Made by a program: the position numbers and the translations under genes. Of a stretch of DNA of 15,733 bases, positions 1 to 6,977 are shown piece after piece. The notes under the pieces were generated by a model. The model was not told the DNA's origin. It saw only the letters and a program-made list of their open reading frames with translations, and made no database searches. The DNA is from Pyrinomonadaceae bacterium (GTDB lineage Bacteria; Acidobacteriota; Blastocatellia; Pyrinomonadales; Pyrinomonadaceae), in NCBI GenBank assembly GCA_026786155.1, contig JAJAYR010000282.1, positions 1 to 15,733 on the forward strand, written 5' to 3'. Positions within the stretch are counted from its first letter, which is position 1; every line of letters begins with the position of its first letter.

Positions 1-1
1 A

Positions 2-355
2 TCAAAAACCGATCCGCCGCTTGCAATGGCTGCCGGTGATTCGGCGGGAAAACCGAAGGATTGGCAATTTAACGAAAACGAGTTAAATTTATTTGATGAG
101 AAAGGGAATATAAATTATGAAGAACTCGAAAATATCAGCATCGGAATCGAACGCGGAAGCGTTGCGATTACACGCCTTAATGAAGCAGAGGAACGAGGAC
201 GCAGTGCGGGAGGTCGAAGAAATGTTGAAGCATCCGTTATCTTGGGAACAAATGCAGCAACAAGAGGAGAGGAGGCAGCGACTAGCGAGCGATACGGCTG
301 GGACGACCATAAGCAAGCCGTAAAACCGCAGGAAGAAATCTTAGAAGCTGTTTGA
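2..355 (+). pseudogene. 3' remnant of an accessory gene, possibly from a polyvalent-protein family
   Basis: The frame is open from the window edge to TGA at 353-355; the first internal ATG is at 26. It encodes a hydrophilic, charged C-terminal piece. Visible stretches include GGRRNVEASVILGT and, close to the stop, QEEILEA. From memory, this arrangement resembles the leader that precedes the kinase-like domain of large 'polyvalent' proteins in mobile elements, where QE..LE is normally followed by a W and a long domain; here translation stops at once. That would make it a broken gene end, but I cannot confirm the family. A second frame, 117-323, also reads as a helix-rich 68-residue protein behind a good AAAGGGA ribosome site at 101-107, so which frame is real is not settled. 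The stretch from 356 to the IS edge shows no gene. Confidence 0.3.
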
Positions 356-422
356 AAACTCAAAATAAAGGATGATTTGACTATCAGCGCGTCAGAATGG
401 GTAATTGTTTTTGTGAAAAAAT

Positions 423-1740
423 GAGATTGTAAAGCAGATTGTGTAACTGTCTTTTTACAAATAAGGAGTCAGTTGCTCCTCAAACTCAATGGCGAATCGG
501 TTCATTGCCTGTTTCCAGTTTTGAATCGGCATCGTCCATTTGGCAGCGGCAGCCTGCGTTGCCAAATAGATGACCTTCAAGGCTGATTCATCGGTCGGGA
601 ATACTTTCCTCTTTTTCGTCGCTTTTCTGATCACCGAATTTAACGATTCAATCGCATTGGTCGTATAGATAGCCTTACGGATTTCCGCTGGATAGTCAAA
701 AATTGTCCGCAAATTGAGCCAATGAGTTTTCCACGAGTTCGCTATTTTCGGGTATTTCTCATCCCACTTTTCGCCGAATTTCTCCAACTCCGCGAGAGCT
801 TCATCCTCAGTTGCCGAGCGATAAATGCTTTTCAAATCAGCCGTGACCGCTTTGTAATCTTTCCACGACACATAACGCAGAGAATTTCTGACCTGATGAA
901 TGATACACAACTGCACTTTGGCGTGTGGATAAACAACTTCGACGGCTTCGGGAAATCCGCTCAAGCCGTCAACACAGGCAATCAGGATTTGCTCTAATCC
1001 CCGATTTTTCAGTTCCGTCAGAACCCCTAGCCAAAACTTGGCTCCCTCATTCTCGGAAATCCACATTCCCAACAACTCTTTGTGTCCTTCTAAGTTCACG
1101 CCTAATGCCAAATAGATGGCTTTTTTGATTACTCGTTTATCCTGGCGAATCTTTAAAACCAGACAATCTAAATAGACAATCGGATAAACTTCATCCAGCG
1201 GTCGAGCCTGCCATTCTTTGACTGGCTCAAGCACCGCGTTGGTCACTTGCGAAACCAATCCGGCTGACACTTCCGCGCCATACATTTCCCGAAAGGCTTC
1301 GACAATATCTCTGGTTGACAGCCCTTTGGCATACAGACACAGAATCTGTTCATCCATCCCGGTGATTCGCGTCTGACCTTTTTTGATAATTTCCGGCTCA
1401 AAAGTTCCCAGCCGGTCGCGCGGAGTTTCAATGTGAATCTCACCGTGATTGCCTTTCAAAATCTTCGGCGAAGTCCCGTTACGACTATTCCCGCTGTGAT
1501 GTCCAATTAAAGCGTGACGCGGATAACCGAGATGGTTTTCTAACTCGGCGGACAGTGCCGCTTCAACGGTCAATTTCACTAACCTGGCGGACAAAGCACT
1601 TAAATCTTCGCCGGTTTTTATATCTTGAGCCAGTTCTCCGGCTAAGAATTTCAATTTCTCTTCTTGTGTGCTGTTCATTTTTACCTCACTATTTTAGGTT
1701 GATTTTTAATGAACAGTTACACAATTTATTTTACATGCTC
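423..1740 (-). mobile_element. IS256-family insertion sequence, about 1.3 kb
   Basis: A single transposase gene is flanked by imperfect terminal inverted repeats. The left end at about 423-450 and the complement of the right end at about 1713-1740 share GAG..TGTAAA and the core ATTGTGTAACTGT (438-450 against 1713-1725). The exact outer edge is uncertain by a few bases. IS256 elements normally make 8-9 bp target duplications, but I could not find a direct repeat at either plausible boundary. The left flank is non-coding while the right flank enters an open reading frame at once, so the two flanks do not look like halves of one target. This fits an insertion followed by an adjacent deletion or IS-IS recombination. 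Confidence 0.85.
455..1678 (-). CDS. IS256-family transposase
   Basis: This 407-residue protein catalyses cut-and-paste or copy-out transposition of the IS through a DDE active site. The three acidic residues sit in typical IS256 contexts: D171 in YLDCLVLKI, D237 in CVDGLSGFPEA and E344 in TTNAIESLNSVIRK. The family's C(2)H pair is present at C258 and H261 (QLCIIHQ). The length is normal for the family (about 390-420), there is no frameshift, and all catalytic residues are retained, so the element may still be active. The ATG at 1676-1678 leaves about 60 bases to the right terminus, as is usual. Codon use is AT-richer than in the housekeeping genes to the right, in keeping with acquired DNA. 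Confidence 0.95.
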   Translation of the reverse strand: MNSTQEEKLKFLAGELAQDIKTGEDLSALSARLVKLTVEAALSAELENHLGYPRHALIGHHSGNSRNGTSPKILKGNHGEIHIETPRDRLGTFEPEIIKKGQTRITGMDEQILCLYAKGLSTRDIVEAFREMYGAEVSAGLVSQVTNAVLEPVKEWQARPLDEVYPIVYLDCLVLKIRQDKRVIKKAIYLALGVNLEGHKELLGMWISENEGAKFWLGVLTELKNRGLEQILIACVDGLSGFPEAVEVVYPHAKVQLCIIHQVRNSLRYVSWKDYKAVTADLKSIYRSATEDEALAELEKFGEKWDEKYPKIANSWKTHWLNLRTIFDYPAEIRKAIYTTNAIESLNSVIRKATKKRKVFPTDESALKVIYLATQAAAAKWTMPIQNWKQAMNRFAIEFEEQLTPYL

Positions 1741-1949
1741 CTTTTCTCAAACCCGAAGATGTCAGTGCCTATGAGATGCGGCTCGATAAAACGGGCAAAC
1801 ATCAAGAACTTCACGATTTGCACGATAAAGATTACGGCATTCGCTGGGACACTCTGAGCGACGTTTCGGCGGATATTCAACAAAAGTTTTTTGAAATCTA
1901 CGAGCAGAAGGAAAAATCCTCAAATGGCGAAGAAGAAAAAGCAAAGTAA
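1740..1949 (+). pseudogene. C-terminal stub of a gene truncated by the IS, possibly an AAA-type ATPase
   Basis: An open frame emerges from the right edge of the IS and runs about 69 codons to TAA at 1947-1949. It includes FLKPEDVSAYEMR, YGIRWDTLSD and a charged EEEKAK tail. It has no start of its own and nothing matching it lies left of the IS, so the 5' part has been lost. The 'P-E-D-V-x-x-Y-E ... G ... L' pattern recalls the C-terminal end of AAA15/DUF3696-type ATPases, but this is recognition from memory on a short piece. It overlaps the start of the next gene by 26 bases, which implies that the two were translationally coupled before the insertion. Confidence 0.4.
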
Positions 1950-2811
1950 AAATCCCGCCGATATTCTGAGCAGAAAGAAGAACAAATTAGATTGGGAAAC
2001 TTTTACCTTTCTTGAAAATCTGCTGGTTTTCTGCCTCTGCAAAAATAAAAGCGTTCCGGCGGAAAGCGGCGTGAAGTTCCAGATCAATCTCAAAGAAAAT
2101 GACGATTCGATTTGTTTGCTATTTAATACGGACAGAAGAAAAGACTCTCTGTTCAGAAATGACGAAATCAAGCCGGATTATATGGTTTTATACGTTAAAA
2201 AAGATTTGTGTCTCTGCACAATAATTGAGATGAAAGGCAAGACTGAAAAAGGCGCAAAACACGGAATTGACCAAATAAAAACGCTTCACACAAGACTGAA
2301 AGAAGAAATCAAAAATAATCTGCCCAACAAATTCAAAGTGAAATTTCAGGCAATCTTACTGACACAGTTCAACGCCGATATTCCCAGAAATTTAATCGTG
2401 CAGGAAAAATCAAAAGGATTGACGATACTTCCTTTGCAATACAATAATAGGGCGGAACTATTCAATTATATTTCAAAAGAAAATCAGATCACCGAAAAAT
2501 ATATTCACGAAAACATAAAACAATCGGGCAGCGATTTTTTAATTGAGAAGATTTTTGCCGAGTCGGCTTTGCACGAACGGATAGCCGACAACTTTTCTTT
2601 AGCAAATAAAGACAAAATAAATAACGGCGAAAAAATTTATATCAATTATTGTTTGTCAGACCAAGACTACGCCGCTTTAGCGATTGACAATGCAGAAATG
2701 AAAATCGGCGTGAAAGAGGCTACCGAAAACTTCACCGATAACATCAAAAATGATTTGCTAAAGTTGGGCTTGGAAGAAAGACAGCATTACAAAATTCAAA
2801 AAATTAACTGA
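1924..2811 (+). CDS. PD-(D/E)XK nuclease-like protein, possible effector of a broken two-gene module
   Basis: This is a soluble 295-residue protein. The ATG at 1924 is chosen because AGAAGGA (1906-1912) lies 11 bases upstream; an earlier in-frame ATG at 1891 has no such site. The N-terminus is lysine-rich. A helix with E31 is followed by P84-D85 (KPDYMVLYV), a hydrophobic strand (CTIIEMKG) giving E102-x-K104, and then Q117 in GIDQIKTL. That order, helix E / PD / ExK / Q, is the catalytic layout of the PD-(D/E)XK fold seen in restriction and Holliday-junction enzymes. The C-terminal 150 residues match nothing I recognise. Base composition is AT-rich compared with rluB onward, which suggests transfer. 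The overlap with the truncated upstream gene suggests the nuclease partner of a lost ATPase or regulator, as in many phage-defence pairs; that role is inference. Confidence 0.6.
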   Translation: MAKKKKQSKNPADILSRKKNKLDWETFTFLENLLVFCLCKNKSVPAESGVKFQINLKENDDSICLLFNTDRRKDSLFRNDEIKPDYMVLYVKKDLCLCTIIEMKGKTEKGAKHGIDQIKTLHTRLKEEIKNNLPNKFKVKFQAILLTQFNADIPRNLIVQEKSKGLTILPLQYNNRAELFNYISKENQITEKYIHENIKQSGSDFLIEKIFAESALHERIADNFSLANKDKINNGEKIYINYCLSDQDYAALAIDNAEMKIGVKEATENFTDNIKNDLLKLGLEERQHYKIQKIN

Positions 2812-2870
2812 ATCGAGTCAACATCCGTCCGCGTATTGACTTATTTTTTAACAGGTTTCGGTGTCGTAAA

Positions 2871-3578
2871 TTACTTAACTTCGTCCTCGTCGAGCAGGCG
2901 ATACGCGCCGACGGCGATGCGGTTGTCTTTGACGTGTCCGATAGAGATGCGTTTGAGTTTGACGACCGAATGACCGACCGAATCGAACATTTTGCGGATT
3001 TGCTGGTTGTGTCCTTCGAGCAATGTAACTTCGTACCAGCCGTTGCTTTCGGTGTGTTTTAATTCTTTAATTTCGGCGGGCGCGGTTCTAAAACCGTCTT
3101 CGAGAATCACGCCGCGCCGTAATTTATTGATCGCGTTGGCGTTCGGCAAGCCTTTGACTTTGACATCATAAACTTTCGGGACGGTTTTCGACGACGCGAC
3201 GAGGTTGGTGTATTTGCCGTCGTTCGTTAAAATTATCAAGCCTTCGGTGTTGTAGTCGAGCCGTCCAACGGGGTGCAGTTTGCCTAATTTCGGCGGCACT
3301 AAATCGGTAACGAGCTTTCTGCCTTCGGGGTCAGCCGCGCTCGACAGGTAGCCTTTCGGTTTGTTCAGCAAAACGTAGACCGTTTCGCGGGCGGCGATTT
3401 TCGAGTTGATGAGTTTGCCGCCGACTTTGATGTGGTCGGTTTCCGCGTCGGCTTTCGTGCCGAGTTCCGTGATGATTTCGCCGTTGACGGTAACTTCGCC
3501 CGCCTTTATCAATTGTTCGGCGGCGCGGCGCGAGGCGATTCCGGCTTGCGCGATTAATTTTTGCAGACGTTCTTGCAT
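2871..3578 (-). CDS. rluB: 23S rRNA pseudouridine synthase, RluB/RsuA family
   Basis: This 235-residue enzyme isomerises specific uridines of rRNA to pseudouridine. The N-terminal S4 RNA-binding domain covers about residues 1-60 (LQKLIAQAGIASRRAAEQLI, VTVNG). The catalytic domain begins with LLNKPKGYLSS and carries the family signature at 105-121 (GRLDYNTEGLIILTNDG), with D108 as the catalytic aspartate. The GHNQQIRKMF motif and the VVKLKRISIG strand typical of RsuA/RluB/E/F follow. The N-terminal S4 domain and overall length fit RluB best, but RsuA and RluF are close relatives and the target uridine cannot be read from sequence. It is convergent with the nuclease-like gene and marks the left edge of the housekeeping segment. 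Confidence 0.88.
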   Translation of the reverse strand: MQERLQKLIAQAGIASRRAAEQLIKAGEVTVNGEIITELGTKADAETDHIKVGGKLINSKIAARETVYVLLNKPKGYLSSAADPEGRKLVTDLVPPKLGKLHPVGRLDYNTEGLIILTNDGKYTNLVASSKTVPKVYDVKVKGLPNANAINKLRRGVILEDGFRTAPAEIKELKHTESNGWYEVTLLEGHNQQIRKMFDSVGHSVVKLKRISIGHVKDNRIAVGAYRLLDEDEVK

Positions 3579-3614
3579 ACGATTTATATTACATCAAAAG
3601 GACATTACAGAACA

Positions 3615-3711
3615 CGGGCGAACATTAAACAGGATAGACAGGATAGACAGGATAAAATCTTTCGATTGCTAATCCTGAAAATCCTGTCTATCCTGTTAAA
3701 AAAATTGCCCG
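3615..3711. repeat. Long imperfect hairpin with a tandem 9-bp repeat
   Basis: Three tandem copies of ACAGGATAG (3629-3655, the last ending in A) pair with a complementary arm at 3671-3697. The 17 bases at 3628-3644 match the complement of 3681-3697 exactly. A short outer stem, CGGGC at 3615-3619 with GCCCG at 3707-3711, closes the structure. It lies between the end of the transglycosylase-like gene and the start of rluB (both minus). It could act as a terminator for the first gene, or be a dispersed REP-like palindrome. The AGGATAxACAGGAT style of repeat occurs between genes in several phyla. Confidence 0.7.
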
Positions 3712-3719
3712 CCTTCAAT

Positions 3720-4970
3720 CTACTTCGTGCGCGGAATATACGGCACATATTTGTCCATCGAAGCGTTGATGAGCAGATAGATTTTCGTTTCGCGCGGAAT
3801 CAGATTTTTCCAGTTCGCGCCGCCGCGTCTGATATATCCGGCGAGTTTTGACGGATTGGAATTATAACCCGCCGACATCAATTCCGCCGGTGTCGCAATG
3901 CCTTCGGCGAGCGCTTTGTTAACCGTTTCGCTCGACGTTATATCGCTCCACGTCATCTGCATATAAAGCAGCATCGCGGTCGCGGCGTTCGGGTGATTTC
4001 GCATTCCTTCGACGAAATCCGGCATCAGATTGAAGCTCGGATAACGCTGGCGAATCATATTATAAGTCCACGGAATCATCTGCACCATTCCGCCCGCGCC
4101 CGCCGTGCTGACCGAATAACGATACGTCTGACCTTCGTTCAAAGCGTAAAGCGCGAAAATGTCGTTGTAGATAGTCGGGTGATATTCGTTTTTGAAACGC
4201 TGGTGGTCAACGTGTTCGACGATGCTCAGGCGTTCCGCCATATCGGTTATCTGAGGGGACACGTAAATGCCTTTTTTCTGCAAGTTGGTTCGCGCCAAAT
4301 CAATGATATTGCGAACGTAAATTCGACCGGCGTTGACGACTTCCGGCGTTACGATACCCGGATGCGTGGACATATAAAACGCCATTTCGTAAAATTTGCC
4401 GTCGCGTTCGACCGGATACTGCACGAGCAAAGGCAGATGCGCTTTGTTTTCGGCATCAATCACCAAAACGGGCGTGTTCACGCCGTTAGCGCGAAGGTTT
4501 TTCACCGTGACGATTTTGCCGCTCGTCGTGGTCGTCGTAAATTCCGTGTTCTTTTTATCGAGAAACGCGGTTTTCATCATCACGACGTAATCAATGTTCG
4601 CCGTTTTGTAATCGTAAAAAGCGATGCGAATGACATCGGTCGTCAAAAAAGAATCAGACATCGCCGTCGGCATCGGACGCGAAAGCATCTGCCGTTTGGC
4701 TTCGGCGATTTCCCTTTTGATTTGCGCGTAACTCAACGGTTTATAAAATGTCGGCGCGGGGCGCGGAGTCGGCGAAGGCGACGGATAAATTTGTGTCTGA
4801 TTCGGTGATTGAACCGGCGTTTGAATCGGACGCGGTTTCGGAGTCGGCGCGTCGGTGATAATCAAACGCGGCACGACGGTCGGTGTCGGCGACGGCGAAA
4901 CGGTTTGCGAAAAAACATTCGCTGCCGAATAAACGAAGGCGAAAAAGACGAGTAAAACGGTTTTTTTCAT
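3720..4970 (-). CDS. Exported lytic-transglycosylase-like (SLT-fold) protein
   Basis: This 416-residue protein is probably exported and acts on peptidoglycan. Residues 1-21 form a signal peptide (KK, then a hydrophobic stretch, then VFSQ). Residues 24-75 are a Pro/Ser/Thr-rich linker. A middle domain of unknown type covers about 75-240. The C-terminal part resembles an SLT/goose-lysozyme fold: E279 in ALYALNEGQ lies 12 residues before GAGGMVQMIP (291-300), the counterpart of the usual GAxGLMQxxP, and SAGYNSNPSKLAGYI (366-380) matches the AYNxGxxxVxxYI motif. E279 would be the general acid. The motifs are divergent, so activity is not certain. It is transcribed away from glmM, whose product feeds peptidoglycan precursor synthesis, so both neighbours concern the cell wall. 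Confidence 0.65.
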   Translation of the reverse strand: MKKTVLLVFFAFVYSAANVFSQTVSPSPTPTVVPRLIITDAPTPKPRPIQTPVQSPNQTQIYPSPSPTPRPAPTFYKPLSYAQIKREIAEAKRQMLSRPMPTAMSDSFLTTDVIRIAFYDYKTANIDYVVMMKTAFLDKKNTEFTTTTTSGKIVTVKNLRANGVNTPVLVIDAENKAHLPLLVQYPVERDGKFYEMAFYMSTHPGIVTPEVVNAGRIYVRNIIDLARTNLQKKGIYVSPQITDMAERLSIVEHVDHQRFKNEYHPTIYNDIFALYALNEGQTYRYSVSTAGAGGMVQMIPWTYNMIRQRYPSFNLMPDFVEGMRNHPNAATAMLLYMQMTWSDITSSETVNKALAEGIATPAELMSAGYNSNPSKLAGYIRRGGANWKNLIPRETKIYLLINASMDKYVPYIPRTK

Positions 4971-5001
4971 AACACTTTTCAGAAGAATCGAAATTTAAGG
5001 T

Positions 5002-5029
5002 TTGATTGCCGATCAGATTCTATTATAAA
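5002..5029. promoter_or_regulatory. Divergent promoter pair with overlapping -10 boxes
   Basis: On the plus strand, TTGATT (5002-5007) and TATAAA (5024-5029) are 16 bases apart and would drive glmM with a leader of roughly 165 bases. On the minus strand, a perfect TATAAT is read from 5027 to 5022 and would drive the transglycosylase-like gene; its -35 region is weak. The two -10 boxes share four bases, so polymerase could occupy only one direction at a time. The consensus is assumed to be sigma-70-like. Confidence 0.45.
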
Positions 5030-5055
5030 CCGAAACAGATTTTAGGTCTGCGCTG

Positions 5056-5074
5056 TTTAAAGATTCGCTTTAAA
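5056..5074 (+). promoter_or_regulatory. Perfect hairpin in the glmM leader
   Basis: TTTAAAG (5056-5062) and CTTTAAA (5068-5074) form a 7-bp stem with the loop ATTCG. It lies about 125 bases before the glmM start, inside the predicted leader. There is no T-run after it, so it is not an obvious terminator. The stem is A/T-rich and weak, and it could equally be an operator. I do not recognise the long leader as a known riboswitch or as glmS-type ribozyme sequence. Confidence 0.3.
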
Positions 5075-5198
5075 GACGAAAGGTTGTCAAACGTGCCTAG
5101 AAAAGTTTATGGTTTTCACAACGAACGATTATTGGTGCGCCGAATTTGTGATGACGGTGGCTTTTGCGATATAACTAAAATCTCTTGTTACGGAATTT

Positions 5199-6542
5199 AT
5201 GAAAAAACTTTTTGGCACGGACGGGATACGCGGCGAAGCGGGCGCGTTTCCGTTAGATGAGGAAACAGTCGCCGTCATCGGCGCGTCGCTGGCGCGGCGG
5301 TTGACGGAAAAACTCGGACGCGAACCGCGATTTATTCTTGGGCGCGACACGCGCGAATCGGGCGCGTGGATTGAACAATCGTTCTGCGCGGGTGCGAATT
5401 CGGAAGGCGCGGTTTGCGAATCGGCGGAAGTTATCACCACGCCGGGCATCGCTTTTCTAACCAAAAAATTCGACTTCGATGCCGGAATCGTCATCAGCGC
5501 GTCGCATAATCCGTTTGCCGACAACGGCATCAAAATCTTTCTGCCGACCGGGAAAAAGCTCGACGAAGCGACGGAGAGGGAAATTGAGAAGGATATTTTT
5601 AGCGGAAGGCAGTTGGCAGAAGGCAATCAGCAGTCGGCGGGTGATTTGAAGGTTGCGGAATATCAAACGGCTTATTTGGATTATTTAGTGGGCGAATTTG
5701 AAAATCTTGCGCTTGAAAATTTTAAGATGGTGATTGACTGCGCGAACGGCGCGGCTTCGCATCTCGCGCCGACGCTGTTCGGGAAATTCGGCGCGGAAGT
5801 CGTCATTATCAACAATCAACCGGACGGCAAAAATATCAACGACGATTGCGGTTCGCTTCATTTGAATAATCTGCAAAAAAAGGTTTTAGAGGAAAAAGCC
5901 GATTTCGGCGTGGCGTTTGACGGCGATGCTGACCGCGCTTTGTTCGTTGATGAAAAAGGAAATTTAGTGGACGGCGACGCGGTTTTGTGGATTATGGCGA
6001 ACCGTCTGCAAGCCGCAGGCAAACTGAATAATCAAACGGTCGTTGCAACCGTAATGAGTAATATCGGTCTGGAAATCGCCCTGAATCGAAAAAATATCAA
6101 ACTTCTGCGAACCGATGTCGGCGACAAATACGTTTTAGCCGAACTGCTCGAAACCGCGTCAGCCGTCGGCGGCGAACAGTCGGGACATATTATTTTTCCG
6201 CATCACAGTCTGGTCGGCGACGGAATGCTGACGACGCTTTTCCTGCTCGAAGCCGTCCGTTCAAACGATAAAACTCTCTCGCAGATGCACGACGGTTTTA
6301 CGCAGTTTCCGCAAATTCTCGTCAACGTCAAAGTCCGCGAAAAACAGCCGTTTGAAGCGGTCGCCGAAATAGCCGAAGCCGCGCAAAAAATCAATCACGA
6401 ACTCGGCGGTAAAGGTCGGTTGCTGCTGCGCTATTCGGGAACGGAAAATCTGGCGCGGGTAATGATTGAAGGCGAACGACAAGTTGAAATCGAAGCGCAG
6501 GCGAACGGTTTGGCGAACATTATCAAAAAAAATCTCGGTTAA
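5199..6542 (+). CDS. glmM: Phosphoglucosamine mutase
   Basis: This enzyme interconverts glucosamine-6-phosphate and glucosamine-1-phosphate, the step leading to UDP-GlcNAc for peptidoglycan and surface sugars; it is cytosolic. The 447-residue length is normal. The N-terminus KLFGTDGIRG is diagnostic. The active phosphoserine is S102 in VISASHNPFADNGIK, the same number as in E. coli GlmM. The magnesium loop is D241-G-D243-A-D245-R, the sugar-binding loop is GGEQSGHIIF, and the phosphate-binding loop is R411-Y-S-G-T-E-N417. All catalytic residues are intact. It begins with ATG after a short GGAA element. The neighbours are the divergent transglycosylase-like gene and aroB, which is separated by 435 bases. 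Confidence 0.96.
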   Translation: MKKLFGTDGIRGEAGAFPLDEETVAVIGASLARRLTEKLGREPRFILGRDTRESGAWIEQSFCAGANSEGAVCESAEVITTPGIAFLTKKFDFDAGIVISASHNPFADNGIKIFLPTGKKLDEATEREIEKDIFSGRQLAEGNQQSAGDLKVAEYQTAYLDYLVGEFENLALENFKMVIDCANGAASHLAPTLFGKFGAEVVIINNQPDGKNINDDCGSLHLNNLQKKVLEEKADFGVAFDGDADRALFVDEKGNLVDGDAVLWIMANRLQAAGKLNNQTVVATVMSNIGLEIALNRKNIKLLRTDVGDKYVLAELLETASAVGGEQSGHIIFPHHSLVGDGMLTTLFLLEAVRSNDKTLSQMHDGFTQFPQILVNVKVREKQPFEAVAEIAEAAQKINHELGGKGRLLLRYSGTENLARVMIEGERQVEIEAQANGLANIIKKNLG

Positions 6543-6565
6543 AAAATAAAAAGTCTTCGTCTCGC

Positions 6566-6595
6566 TTGCCAAGTCTTAAAAAAAGAATGTATATT
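6566..6595 (+). promoter_or_regulatory. Sigma-70-like promoter for the structured RNA candidate
   Basis: TTGCCA (6566-6571) and TATATT (6590-6595) are 18 bases apart, with TG directly before the -10. The predicted start, near 6601-6603, falls a few bases before the first hairpin of the RNA candidate. It also lies just after the glmM stop. Confidence 0.45.
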
Positions 6596-6600
6596 TGTCT

Positions 6601-6722
6601 TAACTGAAACGGTAGGTGGAGCCTCCGTTTCAAGTGGTTGCTGGGGTGAGGACAGTAATCACGAATTGGCAGATGCGGCACACTTCCACGTTGCTTCATC
6701 TGCTCTTAATTTTTAAACCCCA
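6601..6722 (+). ncRNA. Candidate small structured RNA, family not recognised
   Basis: Three consecutive hairpins lie in a non-coding stretch. H1 is GAAACGG-t-AGG (6606-6616) with CCTCCGTTTC (6622-6631), a 10-bp stem with one bulged T. H2 is GTGGTTGCT (6634-6642) with AGTAATCAC (6654-6662), nine pairs including two G-T, around an 11-base G-rich loop. H3 is GCAGATG (6669-6675) with CATCTGC (6697-6703), followed by a T-rich run that could end transcription. GGGGT in the H2 loop (6643-6647) can pair with ACCCC at 6717-6721, giving a possible pseudoknot. A promoter-like sequence lies immediately upstream. I checked by eye for 6S, SRP, tmRNA, RNase P and common riboswitch signatures and saw none. 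It could be a free small RNA or a leader acting on aroB, about 255 bases downstream. Confidence 0.5.
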
Positions 6723-6811
6723 ATTTCTTTCCGCTATCAACAAATCCGACAAATTAAAAGTTACGCCGTTGAAATAAAGTTAATAATTGAAACGGCATTT
6801 TCCCGTTTGAT

Positions 6812-6887
6812 AGCGAACAGTTGATAGCGAACAGCGAACGGGTGCGCTCTCGCCGCATTGTTCGCTGTTCACTATCAACTGTTCGCT
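6812..6887. repeat. Long near-perfect inverted repeat
   Basis: The 28-base arm at 6812-6839 (beginning AGCGAACAGTTGATAG) pairs with 6860-6887, with one C-A mismatch and a 20-base loop. The left arm also contains an internal direct repeat (GATAGCGAACAG twice). It lies between the RNA candidate and aroB, about 90 bases before the aroB start. It is too long and too lacking in a T-tail to be an ordinary terminator, so a dispersed palindrome is more likely. The rest of the 6543-6977 gap shows no gene. Confidence 0.75.
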
Positions 6888-6977
6888 GTTTGGCAAAGAA
6901 AATCCGCCCGCTCGATGAACATCGTTTTCGTCTTTTTTTCAACTGCGTAACTTCTGAATTTGAGCTAACCTCGAACA

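Noticed and set aside
117..323. Separate small protein of 68 residues
   Set aside because: It has a plausible ribosome site, but it lies wholly inside the longer frame that carries recognisable motifs; kept only as an open alternative in the findings.
3629..3655. CRISPR array from the ACAGGATAG repeats
   Set aside because: The units are 9 bp, directly adjacent with no spacers, and no cas genes are present.
3993..4808. Plus-strand open frame of 271 codons opposite the transglycosylase-like gene
   Set aside because: It is antisense to a gene with a signal peptide and SLT-like motifs; the translation is Arg/His-rich and low in plausibility, typical of an antisense shadow.
5006..5260. Small plus-strand frame over the glmM start
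   Set aside because: It runs through the promoter region and into glmM in another frame, with no ribosome site and no domain features.
6601..6722. Assignment of the hairpin cluster to 6S, SRP or a glmS-type ribozyme
   Set aside because: The SRP GGAAG/AGCAG motif, the glmS core and the single long 6S hairpin with central bubble are not seen.
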